DNA of 64,000 nt from Gammaproteobacteria bacterium (GTDB taxonomy: Bacteria; Pseudomonadota; Gammaproteobacteria; Burkholderiales; Burkholderiaceae_C), in NCBI GenBank assembly GCA_018828125.1, contig JAHJWB010000014.1:124001-188000 (forward strand), in the 5' to 3' direction. Under the pieces are notes generated by a model. It saw only the letters and a program-made list of their open reading frames with translations, did no database searches and was not told the origin of the DNA. Shown in pieces: positions 1 to 8,640 of this stretch (position 1 is its first letter; each line of letters begins with the position of its first letter). The position numbers and the translations under genes are program-made.

Positions 1-1
1 T

Positions 2-145
2 GTGTCGCTGCTGGGCCTGGAGCGGGCGCAAGCCTATGCCCAGGCGTTGCTGACGGAGGCGCATGCCGCCCTCGTCGGCAGCGGCCTGCCGGACACCCGC
101 GCGCTGGCCGCGCTTGCAGACATGGTGGTGAGGCGCTCCTACTGA
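2..145 (+). CDS. ispA: 3' end of polyprenyl (farnesyl) diphosphate synthase, partial
   Basis: Only the last 47 codons are present; the gene begins before the window. The frame reads SLLGLERAQAYAQALL...ALADMVVRRSY and stops with TGA at 143-145. The helix with LGLERAQ and the closing LADxVVRR are typical of the C-terminus of short-chain trans-prenyl diphosphate synthases of the IspA type, which make farnesyl diphosphate from IPP and DMAPP in the cytoplasm. The next gene is dxs, and ispA-dxs is a common proteobacterial gene pair, which supports the call. The catalytic DDxxD motifs lie outside the window, so the assignment rests on the tail and the context. Confidence 0.75.
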   Translation: MSLLGLERAQAYAQALLTEAHAALVGSGLPDTRALAALADMVVRRSY

Positions 146-205
146 TGCCATGCCACCGTCGCGCGGTGTGGTCTGCGGCTGGCCCCACTGCACAAAATAT
201 TGTGT

Positions 206-262
206 CAAATTGGCCTCTAGCGCTTATCCATTAAGCGCTGGTAGCTATTAAAAGAATAGTAA
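206..262 (+). repeat. Dispersed palindromic repeat, family 1, copy 1 (dxs leader)
   Basis: Core is tctAGCGCTT, a 7-8 nt loop, AAGCGCT, then gTAGCTATT and an A/T-rich tail ending in ATAGTAA. The palindromic AGCGCTT/AAGCGCT arms could form a hairpin. The copy ends directly before the dxs ATG, so the translation start region of dxs is repeat sequence and no clear Shine-Dalgarno sequence is visible. Related copies lie at 9484-9530, 20194-20250, 25350-25406, 51631-51672 and 52077-52114. Confidence 0.85.
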
Positions 263-2155
263 ATGTCCACGACGTCCTTTCCCCTGTTGCAGACCATCAA
301 TGACCCGGCGGACCTGCGCAAGCTTTCGCGTGCAGACCTCAAGGTGCTGGCTACCGAACTGCGTGGGTTCGTGATCGAGAGCGTGGCGCAAACGGGCGGG
401 CATTTAAGCTCCAACCTCGGCACGGTGGAGCTGACGGTGGCGCTGCACCACGTCTTCAACACCCCTGAAGACCGACTGGTGTGGGATGTGGGTCACCAGA
501 CCTATCCCCACAAAATTCTCACGGGGCGGCGTGAGCGCATGCACACGCTGCGCCAGCTGGGCGGCATCTCGGGATTTCCGCAGCGGGCCGAGAGCATTTA
601 CGACACCTTTGGCACCGCGCATTCCAGCACTAGCATCTCCGCAGCGCTGGGCATGGCACTGGCCGCCAAACGCAAGGGCGAAAACCGCCATGCTGTCGCC
701 ATCATCGGCGACGGCGCGATGAGCGCGGGCATGGCGTTTGAGGCGCTCAACAACGGCGGTGTGGCCGATGCCAACCTGCTCGTCGTGCTGAACGACAACG
801 ACATGAGCATTAGCCCGCCTGTAGGCGCGCTCAACCGCTATCTAGCGCAGTTGATGAGCGGGCAGTTCTACGCCGCTGCCAAGAACGTGGGCAAAACTGT
901 GCTGCGCCCCGTGCCGCCCTTGCTGGAACTGGCCAAGCGTTTTGAGCAGCAAGCAAAGGGCATGGTGGTGCCCGCTACGCTGTTCGAAAAATTCGGCTTC
1001 AACTACATCGGCCCCATCGACGGGCACGACCTCGATTCGCTCATCCCCACGCTGGAGAACATCAAAAGCCTGAAGGGCCCGCAGTTCCTGCACGTGGTCA
1101 CCAAAAAAGGCCAGGGCTACAAGCTGGCCGAGGCTGACCCTGTTGCCTACCACGGCCCCGGCAAGTTCGACCCCGCTGTGGGGTTGGTCAAAAGCACCGC
1201 TGCGCCCAAGCCGACCTTCACCCAGGTGTTTGGCCAATGGCTGTGCGACATGGCCGCCCACGACAGCCGCCTGGTCGGTATCACACCCGCCATGCGCGAA
1301 GGCTCGGGCATGGTGGAGTTTGAAAAGCGTTTCCCGGACCGCTACTACGACGTCGGGATTGCGGAACAACACGCCGTGACGTTTGCGGCCGGAATGGCTT
1401 GCGAGGGCGTCAAACCCGTGGTGGCGATCTACTCCACGTTCTTGCAGCGCGGTTACGACCAATTGATCCATGATGTGGCCCTGCAGAACCTGCCCGTGGT
1501 GTTTGCGCTGGATCGCGCAGGCTTGGTGGGCGCGGACGGCGCCACCCACGCCGGGGCCTACGACATTCCGTTCGTGCGCTGCATTCCGCACATGAGCATG
1601 GCCTGCCCAGCCGACGAGCGCGAATGCCGCCAGTTGCTCAGCGCTGCGTTTGAGCAAGACCACCCCGTGGCCGTGCGTTACCCGCGTGGCAGCGGTGCGG
1701 GTGTGGCACCCTTGGCCACACTCGACAGCCTGCCGTTCGGCAAGGGCGAGATCCGGCGCGAGCGCAAGGGTGCAGACAGCCATGCGCCCCGCATCGCCAT
1801 CTTGTCGTTTGGCACCTTGCTGTACCCCGCGCTGGAGGCCGCCGAGGCGCTTGATGCCACTGTGGTCAACATGCGCTGGGCTAAACCGATCGACGAAGCG
1901 CTGTTGCGCGAGGTAGCCCAAAACCACGATGCGCTGGTCACACTGGAAGACGGCGCCATCATGGGCGGTGCGGGCAGCGCCGTGACCGAGGCGCTCAACA
2001 CCGCAGGCATCGTGCGCCCTGTGCTTCAACTGGGTCTGCCCGATGTGTTCATTGAACATGGCGACCCGGTCAAGCTAATGGCGCTGCAGGGGCTGGACGC
2101 CGCTGGCATTCGCGCATCGATTGCTGGCCGCTTTCTGCCCGCAAGCGCGCAGTAG
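263..2155 (+). CDS. dxs: 1-deoxy-D-xylulose-5-phosphate synthase
   Basis: DXS condenses pyruvate and glyceraldehyde 3-phosphate, using thiamine diphosphate, in the first step of the MEP isoprenoid pathway and also feeds thiamine and pyridoxal synthesis. The protein has 630 residues, close to the usual 620-640. Visible landmarks are the N-terminal GGHLSSNLG with His47, [16 protein letters not shown], the thiamine diphosphate motif GDGAMSAG...NDND near residue 150, [13 protein letters not shown] with the catalytic Glu, and the C-terminal transketolase domain. The start at 263 gives the expected N-terminus ([16 protein letters not shown]). It lies 117 bp after ispA with a family 1 repeat between them, so it may still be cotranscribed. 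Confidence 0.98.
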   Translation: MSTTSFPLLQTINDPADLRKLSRADLKVLATELRGFVIESVAQTGGHLSSNLGTVELTVALHHVFNTPEDRLVWDVGHQTYPHKILTGRRERMHTLRQLGGISGFPQRAESIYDTFGTAHSSTSISAALGMALAAKRKGENRHAVAIIGDGAMSAGMAFEALNNGGVADANLLVVLNDNDMSISPPVGALNRYLAQLMSGQFYAAAKNVGKTVLRPVPPLLELAKRFEQQAKGMVVPATLFEKFGFNYIGPIDGHDLDSLIPTLENIKSLKGPQFLHVVTKKGQGYKLAEADPVAYHGPGKFDPAVGLVKSTAAPKPTFTQVFGQWLCDMAAHDSRLVGITPAMREGSGMVEFEKRFPDRYYDVGIAEQHAVTFAAGMACEGVKPVVAIYSTFLQRGYDQLIHDVALQNLPVVFALDRAGLVGADGATHAGAYDIPFVRCIPHMSMACPADERECRQLLSAAFEQDHPVAVRYPRGSGAGVAPLATLDSLPFGKGEIRRERKGADSHAPRIAILSFGTLLYPALEAAEALDATVVNMRWAKPIDEALLREVAQNHDALVTLEDGAIMGGAGSAVTEALNTAGIVRPVLQLGLPDVFIEHGDPVKLMALQGLDAAGIRASIAGRFLPASAQ

Positions 2156-2304
2156 TCGCCCCACAATCGCTCGCTCATGGACCCGCAATCTCAGCGGGAT
2201 GCGTCTCTGAAGTCGTGGCTGCGGCCGCGATTTTTGGGCGTTCTGTCGACGCCTGCGGTGCACTTTTTGGGTGCTGTCCCGCAGATGCTTGCAGAAGCCT
2301 GAAG

Positions 2305-2316
2305 TCTTGTACAAGA
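2305..2316. promoter_or_regulatory. 12-bp palindrome upstream of dctP, possible operator
   Basis: TCTTGTACAAGA is a perfect 12-bp palindrome, 139 bp before the dctP start. A short GCGGG-aaaa-CCCGC hairpin with flanking T and A runs follows at about 2323-2345. A TACAAT hexamer at 2366-2371 could be a -10 element, but no good -35 is visible. The spacing and symmetry resemble GntR-type operators (TTGT...ACAA core), which often control TRAP genes; this is inference. The rest of 2156-2454 shows no gene. Confidence 0.4.
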
Positions 2317-2454
2317 GGTTGATTTTTCGCGGGAAAACCCGCAAAAGTCTCAGGGGGCATGTTTCTACAATGAACCTGGCTGAAACAAGTCCTTGGGCAC
2401 CGTGCACAACGCGTGCGCCTCAAGTTTTGCAATCACTATATCGGAGAGAACCTC

Positions 2455-3537
2455 ATGGATCGTCGTTCAATCATCAAGCAGGCCGGCATCGCTGGCGTGC
2501 TGGCTGCAGGCGTAGCGCCTGCTGTCCACGCCCAGGCAGCCGTTCGTTGGCGCCTGGCTTCCAGCTTCCCCAAGTCGCTGGACACCATCTACGGCGGCGC
2601 TGAGGTTTTCGCTAAGGCCGTCAAAGCCATGTCCGGTGGCAAGTTTGAAATCTCCGTGCATGCCGGTGGCGAGTTGATGCCTCCCTTCGGCGTGGTGGAC
2701 GGCGTGCAGGCTGGCACGGTGGAGATGTGCCACACCGTGCCTTATTACTTCTATGGCAAGAACCCCGCCTTTGCGCTGGGCTCCGCCATTCCGTTCGGCT
2801 TCAACGCCCGCCAGATGAACGCGTGGATGATGCACGGCAACGGCCGCAAGCTCATGAACGAGTTCTACAACGGCTACAACATGACCAGCTTTGCTGGCGG
2901 CAATACCGGTACCCAAATGGGTGGCTGGTATCGCAAGGAAATCAAGACGCCTGCTGACTTCAAGGGCCTCAAGATGCGCCTGGGCGGCGGCCTGGTGGGC
3001 GAAGTGATGCAGAAGCTGGGCGCAGTGCCACAAAGCATTCCTGGTGGTGAGGTGTACCAGTCGCTTGAAAAGGGCACGCTGGACGCAGCCGAGTGGGTGG
3101 GTCCATACGATGACCAGAAGCTGGGCTTCAACAAGGTGGCTCCGTTCTACTACTACCCCGGCTGGTGGGAAGGCGGCCCGGAAGTGGACTTCTACGTCAA
3201 CAACAAGGCGCTGGAATCTCTGTCGGCCGAGAACCGTGCCATCGTCGAAGCAGCAAGCGCCTACGCTGCGGCTGACATGCTGGCCAAGTACGACGCGCTG
3301 AACCCAGCCGCTCTGAAGCAGCTGGTGGCTGCCAAGACCAAGGTGCTGCCGTTCTCGCAAGCCATTCTGGATGCGTCCTTCAAGGCATCGATGGAAGTGT
3401 TTGCCGAAAACGACGCCAAGAGCCCCGAGTGGAAGAAGATCTACGCTGACATGCGTACCTTCCAGCGCGACCAGATCCTCTGGTTCCGTTTTGCAGAAGC
3501 ACGCTACGACACCTTCATGTCCGCACAGAAGATCTAA
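2455..3537 (+). CDS. dctP: TRAP transporter substrate-binding protein, DctP family
   Basis: Periplasmic binding protein of a tripartite ATP-independent transporter, 360 residues. The chosen ATG at 2455 has GGAGAG eight bases upstream. It opens with MDRRSIIKQAG followed by an alanine-rich hydrophobic stretch and a VHAQ cleavage site, which looks like a Tat signal. The mature part has the family pattern: WRLASSFPKSLDTIYGGAEVFAKAV, then FKGLKMRLGG with the arginine that usually binds the substrate carboxylate, then GGEVYQSLEKGTLDAAEW. This sequence style matches the 2-oxoacid/monocarboxylate (TakP-like) branch; the substrate is inferred. Its membrane partners are probably dctQM on the opposite strand at 4111-6528, an unusual split layout. 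Confidence 0.9.
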   Translation: MDRRSIIKQAGIAGVLAAGVAPAVHAQAAVRWRLASSFPKSLDTIYGGAEVFAKAVKAMSGGKFEISVHAGGELMPPFGVVDGVQAGTVEMCHTVPYYFYGKNPAFALGSAIPFGFNARQMNAWMMHGNGRKLMNEFYNGYNMTSFAGGNTGTQMGGWYRKEIKTPADFKGLKMRLGGGLVGEVMQKLGAVPQSIPGGEVYQSLEKGTLDAAEWVGPYDDQKLGFNKVAPFYYYPGWWEGGPEVDFYVNNKALESLSAENRAIVEAASAYAAADMLAKYDALNPAALKQLVAAKTKVLPFSQAILDASFKASMEVFAENDAKSPEWKKIYADMRTFQRDQILWFRFAEARYDTFMSAQKI

Positions 3538-3588
3538 GCGCACGCGCGCGGGGCAGCGGTTCACGTTGCTGCTCCTCCCGATCTTTGA

Positions 3589-3623
3589 AGCCCGCCCGGT
3601 TCATCTGGCGGGCTTTGTTGTTT
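3589..3623 (+). terminator. Rho-independent terminator after dctP
   Basis: AGCCCGCC (3589-3596) pairs with GGCGGGCT (3607-3614) around a 10-nt loop, followed by TTGTTGTTT. It lies 52 bp after the dctP stop, on the same strand. Confidence 0.85.
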
Positions 3624-3784
3624 CTGACGTCCTGCTGGCGGTGACTGGGCGTGGTGCGCCGCAGGTGCTTGCTGTGCGTCACCCTTCAGGGTGTCGAACG
3701 CGGGAAGGGAACGAACGCGAAGGGCTCGCAAGCAGGCATCGCTGCCGCGGGCGTATGGCGGGCGGCAGCGGCAGTTGGTTGTAG

Positions 3785-3819
3785 TGGAAGTGGAAGTGGA
3801 AGTGGCGGGTGGCGGGTGG
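3785..3819. repeat. Short tandem repeat in the dctP/dctM intergenic region
   Basis: Three perfect TGGAAG units (3785-3802) run into two TGGCGGG units (3803-3816). The surrounding 3624-3965 holds no convincing gene on either strand: short open frames there have skewed composition and no recognisable protein. The whole 3538-4110 gap lies between convergent genes. Confidence 0.6.
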
Positions 3820-3965
3820 TAGCGGGCCTTGGCGATGGCGTGAGAGGGCGGGGGAAGAGAACTCACCTTTGGTTGAGAGGGTGCAAACCTGCCGCCAGTC
3901 ATTCTCTCTGGCCCTCCTTGCTGCAGTCGCCCGCATGACCCGCGCCGAACCCAAGCTGTAACCCA

Positions 3966-4007
3966 TGAAAAAGGCCCCTGGCAGGAGGATTTCCTGCCAG
4001 GGGCCTT
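3966..4007 (-). terminator. Strong terminator of the dctQM operon
   Basis: A perfect 16-bp stem (3971-3986 with 3992-4007) closes a 5-nt loop. Read on the minus strand the stem is followed by TTTTTC, the U-tract expected for a terminator of the leftward dctQM operon, about 100 bp beyond the dctM stop. On the plus strand the stem is followed only by TTGTTG, so its main use should be leftward. Confidence 0.85.
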
Positions 4008-4110
4008 GTTGCCCAATTTAGCCGCCAGACGCTGGGTCTGGCGGGCTCGGGCGGGTGAGCAATGACCCGCGGGAGCAGCACCCGCTGCTGCCGCTTGGCC
4101 TATGCGTCTG

Positions 4111-5907
4111 TCAGTTCTTCTTTTCGTTTGCCAGCGATTCCTGCAGAGCCTTGAGTGGGTCCACTTCTTCAGCGGCAGGGGGCACATCGCCCTGTGTTGC
4201 ATCGGCGCCAGGCGCTGTTTCCATGCCCAGTGTCGGGTCTGGTGCGGGGTCCAAATCTCCGCCCATGTTGTTCAGGCGTCGCATGACTTCTTCGTTGCTC
4301 ATGGCTTCGGCTTTCTCTATGTTGCCAGTCACCAGGCCTGGATTGGCCATGATCAACGCCACCATGGCGATCTGAATGCAGATGAATGCGATGGAACCCT
4401 TGTAGATTTCCGTGGTGCTGACCGCACGTATGTTCGCTCCTGTCACCCTGTCCTTGTAGTCGTTGCGGGGCGCCACGCTTCGTAAATAGAACAGCGCAAA
4501 CCCGAACGGCGGGGTCAGGAACGAGGTTTGCAGGTTCATCGCGATGATCACGCCAAACCAGATCATGTCGATGCCCATCTTCTCGGCCACGGGCACCAGC
4601 AGCGGGATTACGATGAAGGCGATCTCGAAGAAGTCTATGAACATGCCCAGCACAAAGATCAGCAGGTTCACCACGATCAGGAAGCCCAGCTGTCCACCCG
4701 GCACTTTGTCGAACAGGTGCTCCACCCAGATGTGGCCATCGGCCGCATTGAAGGTGAAGCTGAACACGGTGGAGCCAATCAGAATAAAAAGCACAAACGA
4801 AGCAAGGCGAGCCGTGTTGTCCATCGCTTCCTGCATGAGCTTCCAACTGAGCCGCTGTTTCATCATCGCCAAAATCAGCGCACCCACGGCTCCCATAGCA
4901 CCCCCTTCGGTCGGCGTAGCAACACCCAGGAAGATGGTGCCCAGCACCAGAAAAATAAGGATCAGCGGGGGCATCAGCACAAAAGTCACTTGCTCGGCCA
5001 GGCGCGAAAGCAAGCCCAGGCGCGCAACCCGATTGGCGATGGACAGCACCAAGGCGGTCAGCGACGCCAGCGTCATCGACAGGATGACGATTTCATCCTT
5101 TGCCGAGGGCATGCTGCGTTCCAGCCAGCGGGTCATCAAGCTGTCGTGCATCTGAGCCCACACGACACCCACGGTGGCACATACGATCAACAGCGCAAGC
5201 AACGACTTGTGCCCGGAATTGCCGTTAGGTTCGCGGTAGATACGCGCTTCGGGGGGCAATGCTGGAGCCCACTTGGGCAACACGATGGCCACGATCACCA
5301 CGAACAGCACATAAAAGCCCACCAGCATGAAGCCAGGCACCAGGGCACCCGCATACAGGTCGCCCACCGAGCGGCCCAGTTGGTCGGCCAGCACGATCAG
5401 CACCAGCGATGGCGGGATGGCCTGCGCCAGCGTGCCCGAGGCCGTGATGGCACCCGTGGCCAACACACGGCTGTAGCCGTAGCGCAGCATGATGGGCAGC
5501 GAGATCAGGCCCATGGAGATTACGGCTGCGGCCACTACGCCGGTGGTGGCGGCCAGCAGTGCGCCCACCAAAATCACGGCAATCGCGACGCCCCCGCGCA
5601 CGGGGCCGAAGATCTGCCCCACGGTCTCCAGCAAGTCTTCGGCCATGCCGGACTTCTGCAAGATGATGCCCATGAAGGTGAAGAACGGAATGGCCAGCAG
5701 CGTGTCGTTCTGCATGATCCCGAAGATCCGCAACGGTAGCGCCTGGAACAACACCGAGGGGAACAGCCCCAGCTCAATGCCGATCCAGCCAAAGCCCATG
5801 CCGGCGGCAGCCAGGGCAAACGCCACTGGAAAGCCCGTCAGCAGCAGCAGCAGCAGGCCGCAGAACAGCAGCGGGACAAAGTTTTGCGTCAAGAAGGTCA
5901 CTAGCAT
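4111..5907 (-). CDS. dctM: TRAP transporter large permease, DctM family
   Basis: Large membrane subunit that carries the transport path of the TRAP system, driven by an ion gradient. It has 598 residues with many hydrophobic segments. Family landmarks include GFPVAFALAAAGMGFGWIG near the N-terminus, PFFTFMGIILQKSGMAEDLL, and ATPTEGGAMGAVGALIL in the second half. It is longer than the usual ~430 residues: there is an extra loop in the middle (about residues 215-290) and an acidic, proline-rich, soluble C-terminal tail of about 50 residues. Such long DctM proteins occur in Burkholderiales. It starts 3 bp after dctQ ends, so the two are translated together. Confidence 0.93.
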   Translation of the reverse strand: MLVTFLTQNFVPLLFCGLLLLLLTGFPVAFALAAAGMGFGWIGIELGLFPSVLFQALPLRIFGIMQNDTLLAIPFFTFMGIILQKSGMAEDLLETVGQIFGPVRGGVAIAVILVGALLAATTGVVAAAVISMGLISLPIMLRYGYSRVLATGAITASGTLAQAIPPSLVLIVLADQLGRSVGDLYAGALVPGFMLVGFYVLFVVIVAIVLPKWAPALPPEARIYREPNGNSGHKSLLALLIVCATVGVVWAQMHDSLMTRWLERSMPSAKDEIVILSMTLASLTALVLSIANRVARLGLLSRLAEQVTFVLMPPLILIFLVLGTIFLGVATPTEGGAMGAVGALILAMMKQRLSWKLMQEAMDNTARLASFVLFILIGSTVFSFTFNAADGHIWVEHLFDKVPGGQLGFLIVVNLLIFVLGMFIDFFEIAFIVIPLLVPVAEKMGIDMIWFGVIIAMNLQTSFLTPPFGFALFYLRSVAPRNDYKDRVTGANIRAVSTTEIYKGSIAFICIQIAMVALIMANPGLVTGNIEKAEAMSNEEVMRRLNNMGGDLDPAPDPTLGMETAPGADATQGDVPPAAEEVDPLKALQESLANEKKN

Positions 5908-5910
5908 GGC

Positions 5911-6528
5911 TTAGCCTGCCTTGGAAGGAGTGGGTGCTTGGGATTCGCGTTCGAGCTGCGCAGCCATGGCGGCGGCGAGTTGCTCTTCTTCAGTCGGCTC
6001 ATCGTCGTGCGAAAGCGCATCGGGCCCCACGCCCCGCAAGAATGCAATGCGTTTGATCAGTTCAGAAACGCCTTGCAGCAGCAGCAGCGCGAATCCCAGC
6101 GGAATCAAGACATATGCGGGCCAGCGCACCAGGCCGCCTGCACTTTGCGACATTTCTCCAGACTCCCAGGCCCGCATAAACAAAGGCCAGCCCAGGTCGA
6201 TACAGATCAGGCAGAACGGGAAAAGCACCACCACAATGCCGACGATGTCGATCCAGTTGCGGGTGCGGGGCGACAGGCGCGAAGCGATGAAGTCGATGCG
6301 CACATGGGCGTTTTTGAGCAAGCAATAGCCAGCGCCCAGCATGAACACCGCGGCAAACAGATACCACTGCACTTCGAGCAAAGCGTTGGAGCTGGTGTTG
6401 AACGCCTTGCGCACGACGGCGTTGCCAGCGCTGATGAGGGTGGTGGCCAGGATGAGCCACATGCTGAGCTTGCCGATCCCGGTGCTTAGCCAGTCCACTG
6501 CCCTGGAAAATTTGAGTAAAGCCTGCAT
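5911..6528 (-). CDS. dctQ: TRAP transporter small permease, DctQ family
   Basis: Small membrane subunit of the TRAP transporter, 205 residues, with four hydrophobic segments (about residues 17-45, 55-80, 95-120 and 145-165). The pattern EVQWYLFAAVFMLGAGYCLLKNAHVRIDFI is typical of DctQ. The C-terminal 35 residues are charged and cytoplasmic (DDEPTEEEQLAAAMAAQ). It is the first gene of the dctQM operon. The 182 bp upstream (6529-6710) should hold its promoter; I see no clear operator there. Confidence 0.92.
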   Translation of the reverse strand: MQALLKFSRAVDWLSTGIGKLSMWLILATTLISAGNAVVRKAFNTSSNALLEVQWYLFAAVFMLGAGYCLLKNAHVRIDFIASRLSPRTRNWIDIVGIVVVLFPFCLICIDLGWPLFMRAWESGEMSQSAGGLVRWPAYVLIPLGFALLLLQGVSELIKRIAFLRGVGPDALSHDDEPTEEEQLAAAMAAQLERESQAPTPSKAG

Positions 6529-6710
6529 GGTGTCTCCAATTGAAAGGCCGCGCTTATGACATGCGGTGCGGCCTCCGGATCAGCGAAGGACGCCCGATTA
6601 ACTTTTACAAGGGCGCGATTTTACGGAGCAGTTTAGGCGGAGTCTGACGGTAGCGTGACGGGGCTATCCCTAGGCAGATGCTCAGGGTGTTGCTCTGTTT
6701 TTAGGAGTGA

Positions 6711-7838
6711 TTAGGGTTTCTTCCTAGGCGCTGCGGACCGCTTTTGGCGCGCAAACTGCCACCAGGGGAGCACCGTGCTCATCGCCAGCACTTCGCCGCA
6801 GTGCAACGGCGCGTAGCCCGGTAGCGCCGCCATGTGGGCCTGCCAGTCGGGGGTTTGCAGCAACTGGCGCAATGCCAGTGTGGCGGGCTGGTCCAGGCTG
6901 GCCTTCAGGCAGGCCAGGTGATAGCGCTCGTGCACCAGGGGCACAAAGCCGAGCCCCCGGGCACGGGCCGCGAGTTCGATGCCCATGCCCACGTCGGCAG
7001 CGCCGGCTGCCACGGCCTGTGCAATCGCGGTGTGCGAGGGTTCGTTCAGTCCATAGCCCGTGATGGCGTCGGTCGCAATCCCGGCCTGTGCAAGCAAGTC
7101 GTCCAGCAACACGCGCGTGCCGCTGCCCAGTGGCCGGTTCACAAAACGTGCACCGGTGCGTGCCACGTCGGCCAGTCTGTGCAGACCCAGCGGGTTGCCA
7201 GGCGCCACGATGAGCCCCTGCGTGCGTTGGGCAAACCCGATGATCTTGTGCAGGCCTGGCTGTAGCAATGGCTTGTAGGTTCGAGCAGTCCACGCGTCAG
7301 AGGCGGCGTGCTCCACGGTATGAAAGCCCGCCAGCGTGCAGCGCCCCTCGTTCAGTGCGCGGATGGCGTCCACGCTGCCGGTAAACCGGATGTCGAGGTG
7401 CAAAGCTCCCGCCTCGCTGGGTGTGGCGGCGTGTGCACGCAGCGCCACCAGAGCGTCGTCGTGACTGGCGTACAGGGTCAGTACGTGGGCATGGGGGTCA
7501 AAGGCGACGGCAAAGGCCCGCTCCAGGTCGGCATGCAGCGCGGCGATCTGCGGGGCCAGGCGGGCCTGCGCCTGGCGCTCTGCCCACAGCAGCTTGGTGC
7601 CGAACTCGCTGAGCTGCGCCGACTGGCCCTTGCCCCACACGATGAGTTCTCCGCCGAGCTGGTCTTCCCAGCGCTTGAGCGCCCCCCACACATGCCGGTA
7701 CGACAGGCCAAGGCCCCGCGCCGCGCCGGAGATGGAGCCCTGCTCGGACACGGCCTGCAGCAATTCGGGCAGCGGATTGCGGATGAGTGCGTTGCCTGCA
7801 TCCCGGCTGAGTGTGTAGTGAAGTTGGACCCTATGCAC
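6711..7838 (-). CDS. ModE-like HTH regulator with periplasmic-binding-like sensor domain (TunR-type)
   Basis: Probable regulator of tungstate/molybdate uptake, 375 residues. Residues about 20-85 form a ModE/LysR-type winged HTH (LLQAVSEQGSISGAARGLGLSYRHVWGAL). The rest resembles a type 2 periplasmic-binding domain (LTLYASHDDALVALR, FVNRPLGSGTRVLLDDLL, AVAAGAADVGMGIE), the layout found in molybdate-related HTH-PBP regulators such as TunR. It is transcribed away from tupBCA across a short region with a dyad at 7847-7860, so control of tupBCA and of itself is likely. Ligand identity (tungstate, molybdate or molybdenum cofactor) is inference. A basic tail (RQKRSAAPRKKP) ends the protein. Confidence 0.82.
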   Translation of the reverse strand: MHRVQLHYTLSRDAGNALIRNPLPELLQAVSEQGSISGAARGLGLSYRHVWGALKRWEDQLGGELIVWGKGQSAQLSEFGTKLLWAERQAQARLAPQIAALHADLERAFAVAFDPHAHVLTLYASHDDALVALRAHAATPSEAGALHLDIRFTGSVDAIRALNEGRCTLAGFHTVEHAASDAWTARTYKPLLQPGLHKIIGFAQRTQGLIVAPGNPLGLHRLADVARTGARFVNRPLGSGTRVLLDDLLAQAGIATDAITGYGLNEPSHTAIAQAVAAGAADVGMGIELAARARGLGFVPLVHERYHLACLKASLDQPATLALRQLLQTPDWQAHMAALPGYAPLHCGEVLAMSTVLPWWQFARQKRSAAPRKKP

Positions 7839-7846
7839 GGACGTTC

Positions 7847-7860
7847 ATATCGCTGGATAT
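7847..7860. promoter_or_regulatory. Dyad between the TunR-like regulator and tupB, candidate operator
   Basis: ATATC (7847-7851), 4-nt spacer gctg, GATAT (7856-7860). It lies 8 bp outside the regulator's start and 42 bp before the tupB start, inside the only shared promoter region. The arms are only 5 bp, so this is a modest candidate. Confidence 0.45.
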
Positions 7861-7902
7861 TGATTGGGTGCCTACGATAGCCGAACCCGATGCCAAGACC
7901 GC

Positions 7903-8640
7903 ATGTCCACTCTTACTGAAAGCGCGAGCACAGCGCTGCAACTCACGCTCTCATCCGACCCCGTCCTCTGGAGCATCGTGGGCCGCTCCTTGTCCGTCAG
8001 TGCCACCGCCTGTGTGTTGGCTTGCGGTGTGGGGCTGGTGCTGGGCGCCTGGCTGGGCGTGGCGCGATTTGCAGGGCGGGGCGCTGTGCTGGCGGTACTC
8101 AACACCTTGCTGGCAGTGCCATCGGTGGTGGTGGGGCTGGTGGTGTACCTGGTGCTGTCGCGCAGCGGGCCGCTCGGGTCGCTGGGGTGGTTGTTCAGCT
8201 TCAAGGCCATGGTGCTGGCGCAGGCCATCCTGGTTTTGCCGGTGGTCACAGCGCTCACACGCCAGTCGGTGGAGGACGCGGAGCGCGCGCATGGCGAGCA
8301 GCTGCGGTCGATGGGCGCGGGCCCACTGCTGCGCAGCCTGCTGCTGGCTTGGGACGAGCGCTACGCATTGCTCACGGTTTTGATCGCGTCGTTTGGCCGC
8401 GCGATTTCTGAAGTGGGCGCAGTGATGATTGTGGGCGGCAACATCGACGGCTTTACCCGGGTGATGACCACCGCAATTGCGCTGGAGACCAGCAAGGGCG
8501 ACCTGCCCCTGGCACTGGCGCTGGGCATCATCTTGCTGGCCGTGGTGCTGGCGCTCAATGTGTTGATTGCGCTGGTGCGCCGCTGGCGCGAGCGGGTGGA
8601 CGGCGCTGCGTCCAGCACGCCCGTGGGAGTGGCGGCATGA
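7903..8640 (+). CDS. tupB: Tungstate-type ABC transporter permease
   Basis: Inner-membrane permease of an oxyanion ABC importer, 245 residues from the ATG at 7903 (MSTLTESAS). An upstream TTG at 7864 would overlap the promoter and is not favoured. It has about five to six hydrophobic segments and the binding-protein-dependent transport loop around AERAHGEQLRSMGAGP...FGRAISEVGAVMIVGGNI, which contacts the ATPase. The EVGAVMIVGGNIDG pattern is typical of the TupB branch. It is followed by tupC with a 4-bp ATGA overlap and then tupA. Confidence 0.9.
   Translation: MSTLTESASTALQLTLSSDPVLWSIVGRSLSVSATACVLACGVGLVLGAWLGVARFAGRGAVLAVLNTLLAVPSVVVGLVVYLVLSRSGPLGSLGWLFSFKAMVLAQAILVLPVVTALTRQSVEDAERAHGEQLRSMGAGPLLRSLLLAWDERYALLTVLIASFGRAISEVGAVMIVGGNIDGFTRVMTTAIALETSKGDLPLALALGIILLAVVLALNVLIALVRRWRERVDGAASSTPVGVAA

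Noticed and set aside
842..2059. Long open frame antisense to dxs (405 codons)
   Set aside because: The + strand protein is a clear DXS; the antisense frame has no family motif and is the mirror of high-GC codon use.
4528..5739. 403-codon open frame antisense to dctM
   Set aside because: Gln/His/Arg-rich shadow of a membrane protein gene; no family likeness.
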